Assembly: GCA_050694175.1 (NCBI GenBank)
Contig: JBOGXA010000009.1
Coordinates: forward strand, 1 to 64,000
DNA: 64,000 nucleotides
Reading direction: 5' to 3'
Source: JBOGXA01 sp050694175
GTDB taxonomy: Bacteria > Actinomycetota > CADDZG01 > WHSQ01
Positions within the stretch are counted from its first letter, which is position 1. Every line of letters starts with the position of its first letter. The position numbers and the translations under genes were made by a program. Below, piece by piece: positions 24,336 to 32,269 of this stretch. The notes under the pieces were generated by a model. The model ran no database searches and was not told the origin of the DNA. It saw only the letters and a list, made by a program, of their open reading frames with translations.

Positions 24336-25546
24336 CCCTTCGACTTCTCGAGCGCCGCGATGAGCGTCTCCACATCGTCGGCCGCGTTGTACAGATAGAA
24401 GGAGGCGCGCGCCGTTGCCGGAACGCCAAGCCTTCGCATCAGCGGCTGTGCGCAGTGATGGCCGGCCCGAATGCAGACCCCTTCTTGATCGACAATCGTC
24501 GCGACGTCGTGCGAATGGACGTCGGCCAGGTTGAAAGAGACGACCCCGCCCCTCTCGGAAGTGTCGGTGGGTCCGTAGATCGTCGCCCCGATCTCCTGGA
24601 GCCCTTCGATGGCGAGACCGGCGAGCTTGATCTCGTGCTCGTGAATCGCGTCGAGCCCGATCTCGGAGATGTAGTCGATCGCCGCCGCCATCCCCACCGC
24701 CTGGGCGATGTTCATCGTTCCGGCCTCGAATTTGTGGGGGATCTCGTTCCAGGTTGCTCGGTCGGCCCACACCTCTCGGATCATCTCTCCCCCACCGTGG
24801 AAGGGCGGCATCTCCTCGAGCAGATCCTCGCGTCCGTACAGCACTCCGGCCCCCGTGGGTCCGCACAGCTTGTGCGACGAGAAGGCAAGAAAGTCGGCAT
24901 CGAGAGCGTTCACATCGGTCGGAAGATGAGGCGCTCCCTGTGCCGCGTCGACCAGGACGCGGGCCCCGACGGCGTGGGCGGCATCGGCGATCGTGCGCAC
25001 CGGATTGATCGTGCCCAGCACGTTCGACATGGTCGCCAGGCAGACGAGCTTCGTCCTGTCCGTGACGTACTCGTCGAGCAAGTCGATCCGCAGATGGCCC
25101 TCGTCGTCGATGGGCAGATGACGGAGCGTCGCTCCCGCCTCTTTAGTGAGGAGCTGCCACGGGATCAGGTTCGAGTGGTGCTCCATCTCGGTCACGAGCA
25201 CCTCGTCGCCCTCATGGATATTTGCGCGTGCCCACGAGTAGCGGACTGCGTTTATGGATTCGGTCGTGCTCCGCGTGAAGACGATCGACCGGGAGCTATG
25301 AGCATTGACGAAGCGCGCGCACGTCTCACGCGCGCCTTCATATGCCGCGGTTGCCCTTTCGCTCAGCTCGTAGACACCCCGATGGATGTTTGCGTTCTCG
25401 GTCTCGTAAAAGCGGACGATGCGGTCGATTACCGCGCGAGGCTTCTGAGACGTGTTTGCCGAGTCGACGTAGACGAGCGGCTTGCCGTGGGCCAGCGTCT
25501 CGAGTATCGGGAAGTCCTTGCGAATGGTCTCAACGTCGATCGGCAT
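24323..25546 (-). CDS. sufS: SufS cysteine desulfurase
   Basis: 407 residues. A group II, PLP-dependent desulfurase that removes sulfur from cysteine for Fe-S cluster assembly. The PLP lysine is K226 in SSHKLCGP; the persulfide Cys is C365 in RAGHHCAQPLM; the His stacked on PLP is in TEMEHHSNLIPW. The opening motif reads DSANTSQKP instead of the usual DNAATSQKP. It lies 3 nt after sufC and overlaps sufU. The whole set sufD, Rieske, sufC, sufS, sufU is compact and probably one transcript. Confidence 0.95.
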   Translation of the reverse strand: MPIDVETIRKDFPILETLAHGKPLVYVDSANTSQKPRAVIDRIVRFYETENANIHRGVYELSERATAAYEGARETCARFVNAHSSRSIVFTRSTTESINAVRYSWARANIHEGDEVLVTEMEHHSNLIPWQLLTKEAGATLRHLPIDDEGHLRIDLLDEYVTDRTKLVCLATMSNVLGTINPVRTIADAAHAVGARVLVDAAQGAPHLPTDVNALDADFLAFSSHKLCGPTGAGVLYGREDLLEEMPPFHGGGEMIREVWADRATWNEIPHKFEAGTMNIAQAVGMAAAIDYISEIGLDAIHEHEIKLAGLAIEGLQEIGATIYGPTDTSERGGVVSFNLADVHSHDVATIVDQEGVCIRAGHHCAQPLMRRLGVPATARASFYLYNAADDVETLIAALEKSKGWFA

Positions 25547-25549
25547 GCG

Positions 25550-26353
25550 CTACACCTGACTCTCTTCTCGAGCTTCCACCTCTGCCACCGCAGCATCGGG
25601 AAGCCCCAGCTCCTTTGCGAGACCAGCGTACCCCTCGGCCTCGAGTTTCTCGGCGAGCTCGAAGCCCCCCGAGGTGACTATCCTTCCGTCGAGCATGACG
25701 TGGACCCTGGTGGGCGTGATGTAGTTGAGCAAGCGCTGGTAGTGGGTAATCAGGAGAATCCCCACATCGGGCCCGGCCAGCTTATTCACCCCCGCCGAGA
25801 CGTGCTTCAGGGCGTCGATGTCGAGCCCCGAGTCGGTCTCGTCCATGATCGCCAGCTCGGGTTTCAGAACAGCCATCTGGAGGATCTCGTTGCGCTTCTT
25901 CTCTCCTCCAGAGAACCCCTGGTTGACGTAGCGATCGACGAGCTCGGAGGGGATCTCGAGCAGGTCGACCTTCTCCTGCAGGTACATCCGGAACTTCATC
26001 GCCGACTTCTGGTCGTCGAGATGGATCGCGTTGTAGGCGGTTCTCAGGAAGTTGACGACGGACACGCCCGGGACCTCGGTCGGATACTGAAACGCTAGGA
26101 AGATGCCGTTCTTCGCACGCACGTCGGGCGCCTGTTCGAGCACGTCCTCCCCCTTGTAGAGGACTTTGCCCTGAGTGACGACGTAGCCGGGGCGGCCCGT
26201 AAGAACGTAGGCCAGCGTCGACTTCCCCGACCCGTTCGGACCCATGATGGCGTGGATGTCGCTCTTATCCAGTTCGAGGTTGACACCCTTGAGGATCTCT
26301 CTGTCCTCGACCTCGACGTGGAGGTCCTCGATGTACAGCAGCTTGTCGCTCAT
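25550..26353 (-). CDS. sufC: SufC Fe-S assembly ATPase
   Basis: 267 residues. The ABC-type ATPase of the SufBCD scaffold complex. Walker A is IMGPNGSGKSTLAYVL, the signature is GFSGGEKKRNEILQM, Walker B is LAIMDETDSGLDIDAL, and the switch His is in LLITHYQRLL. These variants (DETDSGLDIDAL) are specific to SufC. The start at 26353 (MSDKLLYIED) is chosen because the family begins there; longer in-frame forms lie inside the upstream Rieske gene. Confidence 0.95.
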   Translation of the reverse strand: MSDKLLYIEDLHVEVEDREILKGVNLELDKSDIHAIMGPNGSGKSTLAYVLTGRPGYVVTQGKVLYKGEDVLEQAPDVRAKNGIFLAFQYPTEVPGVSVVNFLRTAYNAIHLDDQKSAMKFRMYLQEKVDLLEIPSELVDRYVNQGFSGGEKKRNEILQMAVLKPELAIMDETDSGLDIDALKHVSAGVNKLAGPDVGILLITHYQRLLNYITPTRVHVMLDGRIVTSGGFELAEKLEAEGYAGLAKELGLPDAAVAEVEAREESQV

Positions 26354-26372
26354 ATCGTTCGTCACTCCTCGA

Positions 26373-26693
26373 TCATTCTCGTTTGGGGCCGACCAAAACG
26401 AGGTCGCCCTCGACCTTGACAGGGTAGGTGGCCGCCGGCTTCGTTGCAGGAAGTACTCGCACCTCTCCGGACACGACGTTGAAATGGGAGCCGTGGAGGG
26501 GGCATTCAACCTCGAGTTCCTCCGCGTCGAAGTCGCCTTCGGTCAGGTACGCCTCCTCGTGGGTGCACACGTCGTGGATCGCGTAGACGTCGTCGCCGAC
26601 TCTGTAAAGGCCTACGAGGTCGCCTCTCACAACGACCTGTTTCATGCCCTCATCGGGGATCTCGGCGAGCTTCGCGACCGGTTGGAAGTCCAC
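26373..26693 (-). CDS. Rieske-type [2Fe-2S] ferredoxin of the suf operon
   Basis: 106 residues. The two Rieske boxes CTHEEAYLTEG and CPLHGSHFN give the two-Cys, two-His ligands of a [2Fe-2S] centre. Small Rieske proteins are common inside actinobacterial suf operons and resemble the ferredoxin subunits of aromatic dioxygenases. Its role there, probably electron supply, is not settled. The GTG start shares one base with the stop codon of sufD, indicating tight coupling. Confidence 0.92.
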   Translation of the reverse strand: MDFQPVAKLAEIPDEGMKQVVVRGDLVGLYRVGDDVYAIHDVCTHEEAYLTEGDFDAEELEVECPLHGSHFNVVSGEVRVLPATKPAATYPVKVEGDLVLVGPKRE

Positions 26694-27925
26694 TAAACGG
26701 CGACCTCCAGGCGTTGCTCCCCTTCGACCTTCGCCGCGATCGCCGCGGACAGATCGTCGCGCACGGTCGGCACGCGGATTCGGTCGAGCACCTCCCCGAA
26801 GAAGCCGAACACGATCAGCTTCTGAGCCGTGACGCGGTCAATGCCCCGGCTCATCAGGTAGAAGAGGTGCTCCTCCTCGACCGGCGACACCGTTGCCCCG
26901 TGTGTGCACCGCACCTCATTGGCCTCGATCTCGAGCTGGGGGATCGATCGGGCGAGCGCTTCATCGGACAGTGTCAGGTTGCGGTTCGCCTGGTAGGCAT
27001 CCGTCCCCTGAGCACGTCTCGCGACCTTGATGAGTCCTGAGTACTCGGAGCGGCTCTTTTGTTTGAGTGCTCCTTTGTAGAGGAGGTCCGAGGTCCCGTT
27101 CGGAGAACTGTGCTCCTGCAAGGTGCGTTGCGCAAAATGCTGATCCGCGTCGGCGAAGTAGAGACCGAGCATCTCCGAAAACGATCCCTCACCCTTCAGA
27201 ACCGACTCGACCTGCGTGCGCGCGAACGTCGATCCGAGATTGACGGCGAGGCTTCGCACGGTCGAATCGCGGTAGCCGGTGAACCTCTGGGTCTGGAAGT
27301 GCTGAACGCCCGCGCCCCATTGCTGCAACGAAATGTAGTTGACCATCGCCCCGCGTCCCGCCTCGATCTCGACGACACTGGAGCACAGCGAAGGGGCGGC
27401 GAGGTCCTCCGAGGTGAAGCGGTCGACGAACGTGAGGCTTGCTTGCTCCTCGACGACGACCGTCGTATGGGGGAAGACGGAGCCGCCCGAATCGAGGCTG
27501 CGGGTGATCTCGAGTGGCACCTCGACCTCAACCCCGCGCGGTACGTAAACGAGGACGTCGTCGGAGTGAAAGGCGCCGTGCAGCGCCGTGAACTTGTGCT
27601 CGTCGACCGGGACGTCGGTGAGGAAGTGCTCCTTGACAAGATCGGGGTGGTCGGCGAGCACGCTTGGGAAGCTTGCGAAAATGACCCCGTTAGAGGCCGG
27701 GCCGGCGGGGAGCTCGGGGGAACGGGTGGGTGCAACTGGCGGCGCGAACCGGTCGAAGGTGAAATCGCGGACGTCCGTGTAGCGCCACTCCTCGCTCTTC
27801 GGATCCGGCAACTCCAGCTTCTCGAAGACGTCGAATGCCCCGAGCCGCCGCTCCGCGAGCCAGCCCGGCTCGCCGAGGGCGGCCGACAGCCTCTCGGCCG
27901 CGTCCTTCGTGAGTACCTCGGTCAT
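26693..27925 (-). CDS. sufD: SufD Fe-S scaffold subunit
   Basis: 410 residues, counted from the ATG at 27925 (MTEVLTKDAA), which has AGGGAG upstream. SufD pairs with SufB and SufC in the scaffold on which clusters are built. The N-terminal helical part contains KSEEWRYTDVRDF; the beta-helix core follows, ending with THGATVSPVEEEHLFYLMSRG, a region shared with SufB. It is the first gene of a five-gene operon. Its partner sufB is not adjacent: an EamA gene and a decayed DUF559 gene lie between them. Confidence 0.94.
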   Translation of the reverse strand: MTEVLTKDAAERLSAALGEPGWLAERRLGAFDVFEKLELPDPKSEEWRYTDVRDFTFDRFAPPVAPTRSPELPAGPASNGVIFASFPSVLADHPDLVKEHFLTDVPVDEHKFTALHGAFHSDDVLVYVPRGVEVEVPLEITRSLDSGGSVFPHTTVVVEEQASLTFVDRFTSEDLAAPSLCSSVVEIEAGRGAMVNYISLQQWGAGVQHFQTQRFTGYRDSTVRSLAVNLGSTFARTQVESVLKGEGSFSEMLGLYFADADQHFAQRTLQEHSSPNGTSDLLYKGALKQKSRSEYSGLIKVARRAQGTDAYQANRNLTLSDEALARSIPQLEIEANEVRCTHGATVSPVEEEHLFYLMSRGIDRVTAQKLIVFGFFGEVLDRIRVPTVRDDLSAAIAAKVEGEQRLEVAV

Positions 27926-27956
27926 GGATCGGATCAACTCCCTGGTGGAAGCGCTT

Positions 27957-27970
27957 GTGAACGCTTTCAC
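27957..27970. promoter_or_regulatory. Second inverted repeat in the sufD leader
   Basis: GTGAA and TTCAC flank CGCT, 32 nt upstream of the sufD ATG and next to the 8-bp palindrome AAGCGCTT (27949-27956). It could be an operator in its own right or an RNA structure in the leader. Confidence 0.25.
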
Positions 27971-27980
27971 GATGGTAACA

Positions 27981-27996
27981 GTTAGGGTCACCTAAC
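27981..27996. promoter_or_regulatory. GTTAGG-N4-CCTAAC palindrome, DtxR/IdeR-like iron box of sufD
   Basis: A perfect 6-bp inverted repeat around GTCA, between sufD (minus) and the EamA gene (plus). TTAGG-N4-CCTAA is contained in the known DtxR/IdeR consensus. The same palindrome with a different centre lies in the sufB promoter at 31340-31355. Confidence 0.6.
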
Positions 27997-28024
27997 TTCT
28001 GTGGACACTACCTCTGGAGCCGCC

Positions 28025-28972
28025 ATGAGCAGGCCATCCGGCGCTCTCGCAGCCGGCCGCCGGCCGCCGGCCGCGGGCCTTGGATTAGCCGCGATAGCGG
28101 GCGCTGCGGCGCTGTGGGCGGTGGCGGCGGCGGTTGCAAGCGACCTCTTCGACGCCGGGGTTCCTCCCGTCGAGTTGGCCGCGGCCCGCTCGGTCATCGC
28201 CGCGCTCGGCCTGGGGGCGATTGCGCTGGCCCGCCGGCGGACGGGGGGACCTCGCACGGGGTCGGGTGCCGTCGGCCTCCCGCACCTCATCGCGCTCGGC
28301 CTGTCGATCGCCCTGGTGAACGCCGCCTACTACCTGGCGATCGATCGCCTGGCCGTGGCCGTCGCAATCGTGCTCCAGTACACCGCGCCCGCTCTCGTCG
28401 TGACTTATACGGCCCTCTCTGCGCGCCGGGCCCCGTCCCTGGAAATCCTCGCCGCGGTCGCAGCCGCAGTCGCCGGCGTCGTCCTCGTCGCCGAGGTGTT
28501 CGGGGGCGACCTCGGAACCCTCGATGGTCTCGGCATCGTGTTCGGACTCTGCAGCGCCGTCCTGTTCGCGACCTACACCCTTTTGAGCGAGCCGGCGGGG
28601 ACCGCGTGGGGGCCCATCGATGCGATGTTTCGGGCGTTCGTCGTGGCCGCGATCGCGTGGGTCCTGTTCCAGATCCCACGGGGGATGCCCGACGAGTTGC
28701 TGGACCCCGCCAATATCCCCCGCGTCGTGTTCGTCGGGCTGTTCGGCACGCTCGCGCCGTTCCTTCTCTACGTCTGGGCGATCCAGGTCGTGCGACCGGA
28801 GCGAGCCACCATCGCGGCGACACTCGAACCCGTTCTCGCGGCGATTATTGCGTGGGTGTGGCTGGGTCAGGAGCTGTCGGCGATGCAGATCTCCGGGGGG
28901 CTGCTGGTCATCGCCGCGGTGGCGCTACTGCAGCTGCGGCGCAAACGCCCCCTGGTGGCTCCGGAACCGTAA
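28025..28972 (+). CDS. EamA family (DMT superfamily) transporter
   Basis: About 315 residues with ten hydrophobic helices in two EamA repeats (for example AIAGAAALWAVAAAVAS to VALLQLRRKR). Such proteins export or import small metabolites, often amino acids; the substrate is unknown. The ATG at 28025 has GGAG 5 nt upstream; an in-frame GTG at 28001 is an alternative. It is transcribed away from sufD and shares the iron-box-like palindrome region. It breaks the usual sufB-sufD order, so it was probably inserted into an ancestral suf operon. Confidence 0.85.
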   Translation: MSRPSGALAAGRRPPAAGLGLAAIAGAAALWAVAAAVASDLFDAGVPPVELAAARSVIAALGLGAIALARRRTGGPRTGSGAVGLPHLIALGLSIALVNAAYYLAIDRLAVAVAIVLQYTAPALVVTYTALSARRAPSLEILAAVAAAVAGVVLVAEVFGGDLGTLDGLGIVFGLCSAVLFATYTLLSEPAGTAWGPIDAMFRAFVVAAIAWVLFQIPRGMPDELLDPANIPRVVFVGLFGTLAPFLLYVWAIQVVRPERATIAATLEPVLAAIIAWVWLGQELSAMQISGGLLVIAAVALLQLRRKRPLVAPEP

Positions 28973-29799
28973 CGAGCAGCGCTCTCCCGATGCGGTCGAG
29001 CACTTGGTCGGGACGGTATTTGAGCTGCACCCGTCACAAGGAGGACACGCCAACCCCGTGATCCGGATACGCGAAGTCCACCCGGGCCGAGAAATCGGCG
29101 TCGCCGATGACCATCTGGCAGCCCGGCAGGGGCAGGTTCGCCCTCTTGAGCGCGCGCAGGAGCAATCGTTCGAACGGGCTCTCGGTCAGGCCCTCCTCGA
29201 CCGTACGTTCGGCGACCAGCCTCTTCGCTAGCGCGATGCCGTTTCGCCCGGGTCTCGCGAGCTCGTCGAGGCGGCGCAGGAAGTGGGCCCTTGACATCCC
29301 TGCCTGACGGCCGCGTCGAGTGCGTTATCAACGGTCTCGTCCCTGCACACGGCGGCCATGTCAATAACGGTGCGCGGCATGGTGGTCACGGCAAGGCCGT
29401 GGATCGAACTGACATCCTTGGGGGCAAGTTCTGCCCGATGCACTACGATCCCCTGCTTGGGGGGCTTCGTGGTTCGGGGCCGAGTGATGTGGATCGGCGA
29501 TGACTTCCGGTCGCATAGGCCCAGCAACCACCCTGCCGTGTCGTGCGATAGCGCAGCCGACTCTCCGGCCCAGCGGCACACGGCCGACAGATCCTGGTAT
29601 TCGGATCTGGGAGCACCTCGAACCGGTATGTACGCGGTAGCACTCTCGCAATATCTCCAGCCGAAGATATGCGGCGAAGGGTCTGCCGATCGATGCCCAG
29701 GGCCTCGGCCTGATCGCTCGAAAGACACCGAACTGGCGCGCCAGCCGGTGCAATGTCCTTCGGACTGTTCTGCGTCCCTTGTGAGTCTGCATACGACAC
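28971..29799 (-). pseudogene. Decayed DUF559 (Vsr-like nuclease / AbiEi-like) gene
   Basis: Fragments of one protein lie in order in different frames. The N-terminal part is at about 29799-29640 (SSDQAEALGIDRQTLRRI, RVLPRTYRF). The middle is at about 29640-29300 (AALSHDTAGWLLGL, TTMPRTVIDMAAVCRDE). The next piece is at 29297-29034 (FLRRLDELARPGRNGIALAK, ARVDFAYPD). Then come GWRVLLVT near 29040 and QLKYRPDQVLDRIGRAL near 29028-28978. This matches actinobacterial DUF559 proteins, but at least three frameshifts are needed, and the nuclease core between VDFAYPD and GWRVL is missing. The gene is dead. It lies downstream of sufB on the same strand. Confidence 0.75.
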
Positions 29800-29824
29800 T
29801 CAGGGGACCTAGAACATGATCAAT

Positions 29825-29855
29825 GCGCTGTGGCTCGCGCCACAGCGCGGTTTTT
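29825..29855. terminator. Strong hairpin with T run beside sufB
   Basis: GCGCTGTGGC and GCCACAGCGC form a perfect 10-bp stem with a TCGC loop, followed on the plus strand by GGTTTTTG. On the minus strand it lies 2 nt after the sufB stop, where it would form the same stem without a T run. Probably the end signal for sufB, possibly bidirectional. Confidence 0.65.
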
Positions 29856-29856
29856 G

Positions 29857-31290
29857 TTAGCCGACCGAGCCTTCCATCTGCAGCTCGACGAGGCGCTGCA
29901 GCTCAACCGCGTACTCGAGAGGCAGCTCCTTCGTGATCGGCTCGATGAACCCGCGCACGATCATCTGCATCGCCTCGGTCTCGCCCAGCCCCCGCGACAT
30001 CAGATAAAAGAGCTGGTCGTCCGAGACCTTGGATACCGACGCCTCGTGGCTCACCGCCGAGTTTTCCTCTTCGATCTCGATGTAGGGGTAGGTGTCGGAG
30101 CGCGACTGCTCGTCGAGGATCAACGCATCGCAGATCACGTGCGACTTGGCCCGCTCGGCGCCGTCCTCGATCCGTACGAGACCCCGGTACCCGGCCCGGC
30201 CCCCGTCCTTGGAAATCGACTTCGACGTGATCGCCGATGACGTGTTGGGTGCGGCGTGGATCACCTTGCCGCCCGCGTCCTGGTGCTGGCCCTCACCGGC
30301 ATAGGCGATCGACAGCACCTCGCCGCGTGCACGCTCGCCGAGCAGGTAGATCGACGGGTACTTCATCGTCACCTTGGAGCCGAGGTTGCCGTCGACCCAC
30401 TCCATGATCGCTCCGTCGTAGGCGGCGGCCCGTTTGGTGACCAGGTTGTAGACGTTGTTCGACCAGTTCTGGATCGTCGTGTAGCGGGCCCGAGCCTTGG
30501 GCTTGACGATGATCTCGACCACGGCCGAGTGCAGCGAATCGCCCGAATAGACGGGCGCCGAGCAGCCTTCGACGTAGTGAACCCATGATCCCTCGTCGAC
30601 GATGATCAGCGTCCGCTCGAACTGGCCCATGTTCTCCTGGTTGATGCGGAAGTAGGCCTGCAGCGGGATTTCGACCTCGGTGTTGGGTGGTACGTAAATG
30701 AACGAGCCGCCCGACCATACGGCCGAGTTCAGCGCCGAGAACTTGTTGTCCGCCGGCGGGATGATCGTGCCGAAGTACTGCTTGACGATGTCGAAGTGCT
30801 CGCGCACGGCGGTATCCATGTCACAGAAGATGACTCCGCGGTTCTCGAGCTCCTCCTTGGTCTTGTGGTACACGACCTCGGACTCGTACTGCGCGGTGAC
30901 GCCACCGAGATAGTTCTTCTCGGCCTCGGGGATACCGAGCTTGTCCCAGGTTGCCTTGATGTCCTCGGGCATGTCGTCCCAGGAATTCACCTGACTCATG
31001 GGCTTGATGTAGTAATAGATGTCGTCGAAATCGATCCCGGAGAGATCCGCCCCCCACGTCGGCATGGGCTTGCGCCGGAAGATGTCGAGTGACTTGTGGC
31101 GGAACTTGCGCATCCAGTCGGGCTCGCCCTTCCTGTCGCTCATCATGTCGATGACGTCGTGGGACAGACCCTTCTGGGGCTTCTCTTCGTAGTTCGTCTT
31201 GTCGTGCCAGCCGTACTTGTACGCGCCCTTGAGGGCTCGCACTTCATCGTTTTCCTGCTGGACCTTTAGTTCCTGGGCGTCTGTCGCCAC
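29857..31290 (-). CDS. sufB: SufB Fe-S scaffold subunit
   Basis: 477 residues, the full length of the family. SufB is the main scaffold of the SufBCD complex. The N-terminal part has GLSHDVIDMMSDRKGEPDWM; the beta-helix core includes VEGCSAPVYS and AGEGQHQDAGGKVIHAAP; the end has HVICDALILDEQSRSDT with the conserved Cys, and SHEASVSKVSDDQLFYLMSRG. Iron-box-like palindrome and a TAGAAT -10 lie upstream. It is separated by 1.9 kb from the rest of the suf genes, all in the same direction. Confidence 0.96.
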   Translation of the reverse strand: MATDAQELKVQQENDEVRALKGAYKYGWHDKTNYEEKPQKGLSHDVIDMMSDRKGEPDWMRKFRHKSLDIFRRKPMPTWGADLSGIDFDDIYYYIKPMSQVNSWDDMPEDIKATWDKLGIPEAEKNYLGGVTAQYESEVVYHKTKEELENRGVIFCDMDTAVREHFDIVKQYFGTIIPPADNKFSALNSAVWSGGSFIYVPPNTEVEIPLQAYFRINQENMGQFERTLIIVDEGSWVHYVEGCSAPVYSGDSLHSAVVEIIVKPKARARYTTIQNWSNNVYNLVTKRAAAYDGAIMEWVDGNLGSKVTMKYPSIYLLGERARGEVLSIAYAGEGQHQDAGGKVIHAAPNTSSAITSKSISKDGGRAGYRGLVRIEDGAERAKSHVICDALILDEQSRSDTYPYIEIEEENSAVSHEASVSKVSDDQLFYLMSRGLGETEAMQMIVRGFIEPITKELPLEYAVELQRLVELQMEGSVG

Positions 31291-31325
31291 GAAAGAACCC
31301 CTCCTCCGAGAGTCGGCTCCCTATG

Positions 31326-31355
31326 ATTCTACACCGCCGGTTAGGCGCGCCTAAC
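31326..31355 (-). promoter_or_regulatory. sufB promoter with DtxR/IdeR-like palindrome over the -35
   Basis: On the minus strand TAGAAT (31331-31326) is a good -10. The perfect 16-bp palindrome GTTAGGCGCGCCTAAC (31340-31355) covers the position of the -35 hexamer (TTAGGC, 17 nt spacer). A repressor bound there would block sufB. It matches the palindrome at 27981-27996. Confidence 0.6.
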
Positions 31356-31406
31356 TAGGTAAAACGCCCGAGGGGTTTGTTCCTTCCCGGGCCCGGCCAA
31401 AACGCC

Positions 31407-31467
31407 GTTCTGAACCGCCTTTTGGGGCCGCCCAGCGACGCAAATGCGGTTTAGAACCACCTTTAGG
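31407..31467. repeat. Inverted and direct repeat around GAACC-N-CCTTT-N-GG
   Basis: GTTCTGAACCGC (31407-31418) and GCGGTTTAGAAC (31446-31457) are inverted copies with one mismatch. The same area also has the direct repeat GAACCnCCTTTnGG at 31412-31425 and 31454-31467. The right copy runs over the last codon of the PIG-L gene. It may be a terminator-like fold or a small dispersed repeat. Confidence 0.45.
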
Positions 31468-32266
31468 CCGGCTCGCCCGCAGGCGTCGACCGCGGGTCCA
31501 CGGGCGGCGGGGCGAAGTCAACCTCGATGTCGTCGGGCACGTCCTCCGCGTGGAAGCCGGGGCCCTGGCTGATCACCTGGAACGACTCCCCGAAGCGGAA
31601 GCCCGCTCTGGCCCCCTCCTCCTCGGCGCGGCTCCGAATCCACCCTGCGATCTCGGCGGAGCTGCTCCCCACCTGACTCGCGTGGGCCATCAACGCCTGG
31701 ATCTTGCGATCGAGGGTGGAGGTGATGTCGGCGACGACCGGCTTTGCACCCGGGCCCATGATCCACAGCTCGCGCAGGCCGCGCCACGGCTCGAGGCCGT
31801 CCTCGAGCAGCTCCGGGAAATGGCCCGGCGTTGTGCCCGCAGTGAGCGTGACGTCGAGAGATGCCTGCCCGACAGCCCGATGGTCTGGATGGTTGACGAA
31901 ACGGTCCTCGATCGTGGGGGATGGATCCATAACCACGTAGCGGTGAGGTCGGTACCTGCGAAAAACGCGTGCGAGCTCTTTGCGCAAGTCCAGGTTGTAT
32001 TCGACATACCCATCCCGATAGCCGAGCCATTCCACGTGCGCGGCTCCGATGATCCGCGCTGCGGCCTCCGACTCTTGTCTTCGTTGCTCTGCGAGCTTGT
32101 CGCCGAGCAACGCTCGGTCCTGCGTGCCGGTCGACCCATCGGTCACGATGCAAATGGTCACCTCGGCGCCCTGATCCACCCACGCGGCGAGCGTGCCCGC
32201 GCACCCGAACTCGACGTCGTCGGGATGAGCCGACACGGCGAGCGCCCTGAATGCGATCCGGCCCAT
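31463..32266 (-). CDS. PIG-L/LmbE family deacetylase
   Basis: 267 residues. Zinc-dependent N-acetyl hydrolase family that includes the mycothiol enzymes MshB and Mca. The zinc motif AHPDDVEFGCAG is near residue 13, and the second motif VNHPDHRAVG near 125. IVTDGSTG is also typical. It could act on mycothiol conjugates or another amino sugar; exact MshB identity is not established. The universal stress protein gene lies 3 nt upstream, so the two are probably co-transcribed. Confidence 0.88.
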   Translation of the reverse strand: MGRIAFRALAVSAHPDDVEFGCAGTLAAWVDQGAEVTICIVTDGSTGTQDRALLGDKLAEQRRQESEAAARIIGAAHVEWLGYRDGYVEYNLDLRKELARVFRRYRPHRYVVMDPSPTIEDRFVNHPDHRAVGQASLDVTLTAGTTPGHFPELLEDGLEPWRGLRELWIMGPGAKPVVADITSTLDRKIQALMAHASQVGSSSAEIAGWIRSRAEEEGARAGFRFGESFQVISQGPGFHAEDVPDDIEVDFAPPPVDPRSTPAGEPA

Positions 32267-32269
32267 GCG

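Noticed and set aside
24455..26098. A 547-codon open frame on the plus strand
   Set aside because: It is exactly opposite sufS and sufC, which have complete catalytic motifs. It is a composition shadow.
31340..31355. Reading the sufB palindrome as a SufR-type site
   Set aside because: The arms are TTAGG/CCTAA, not the CAAC-N6-GTTG pattern known for SufR, and no SufR-like Fe-S regulator gene is adjacent.
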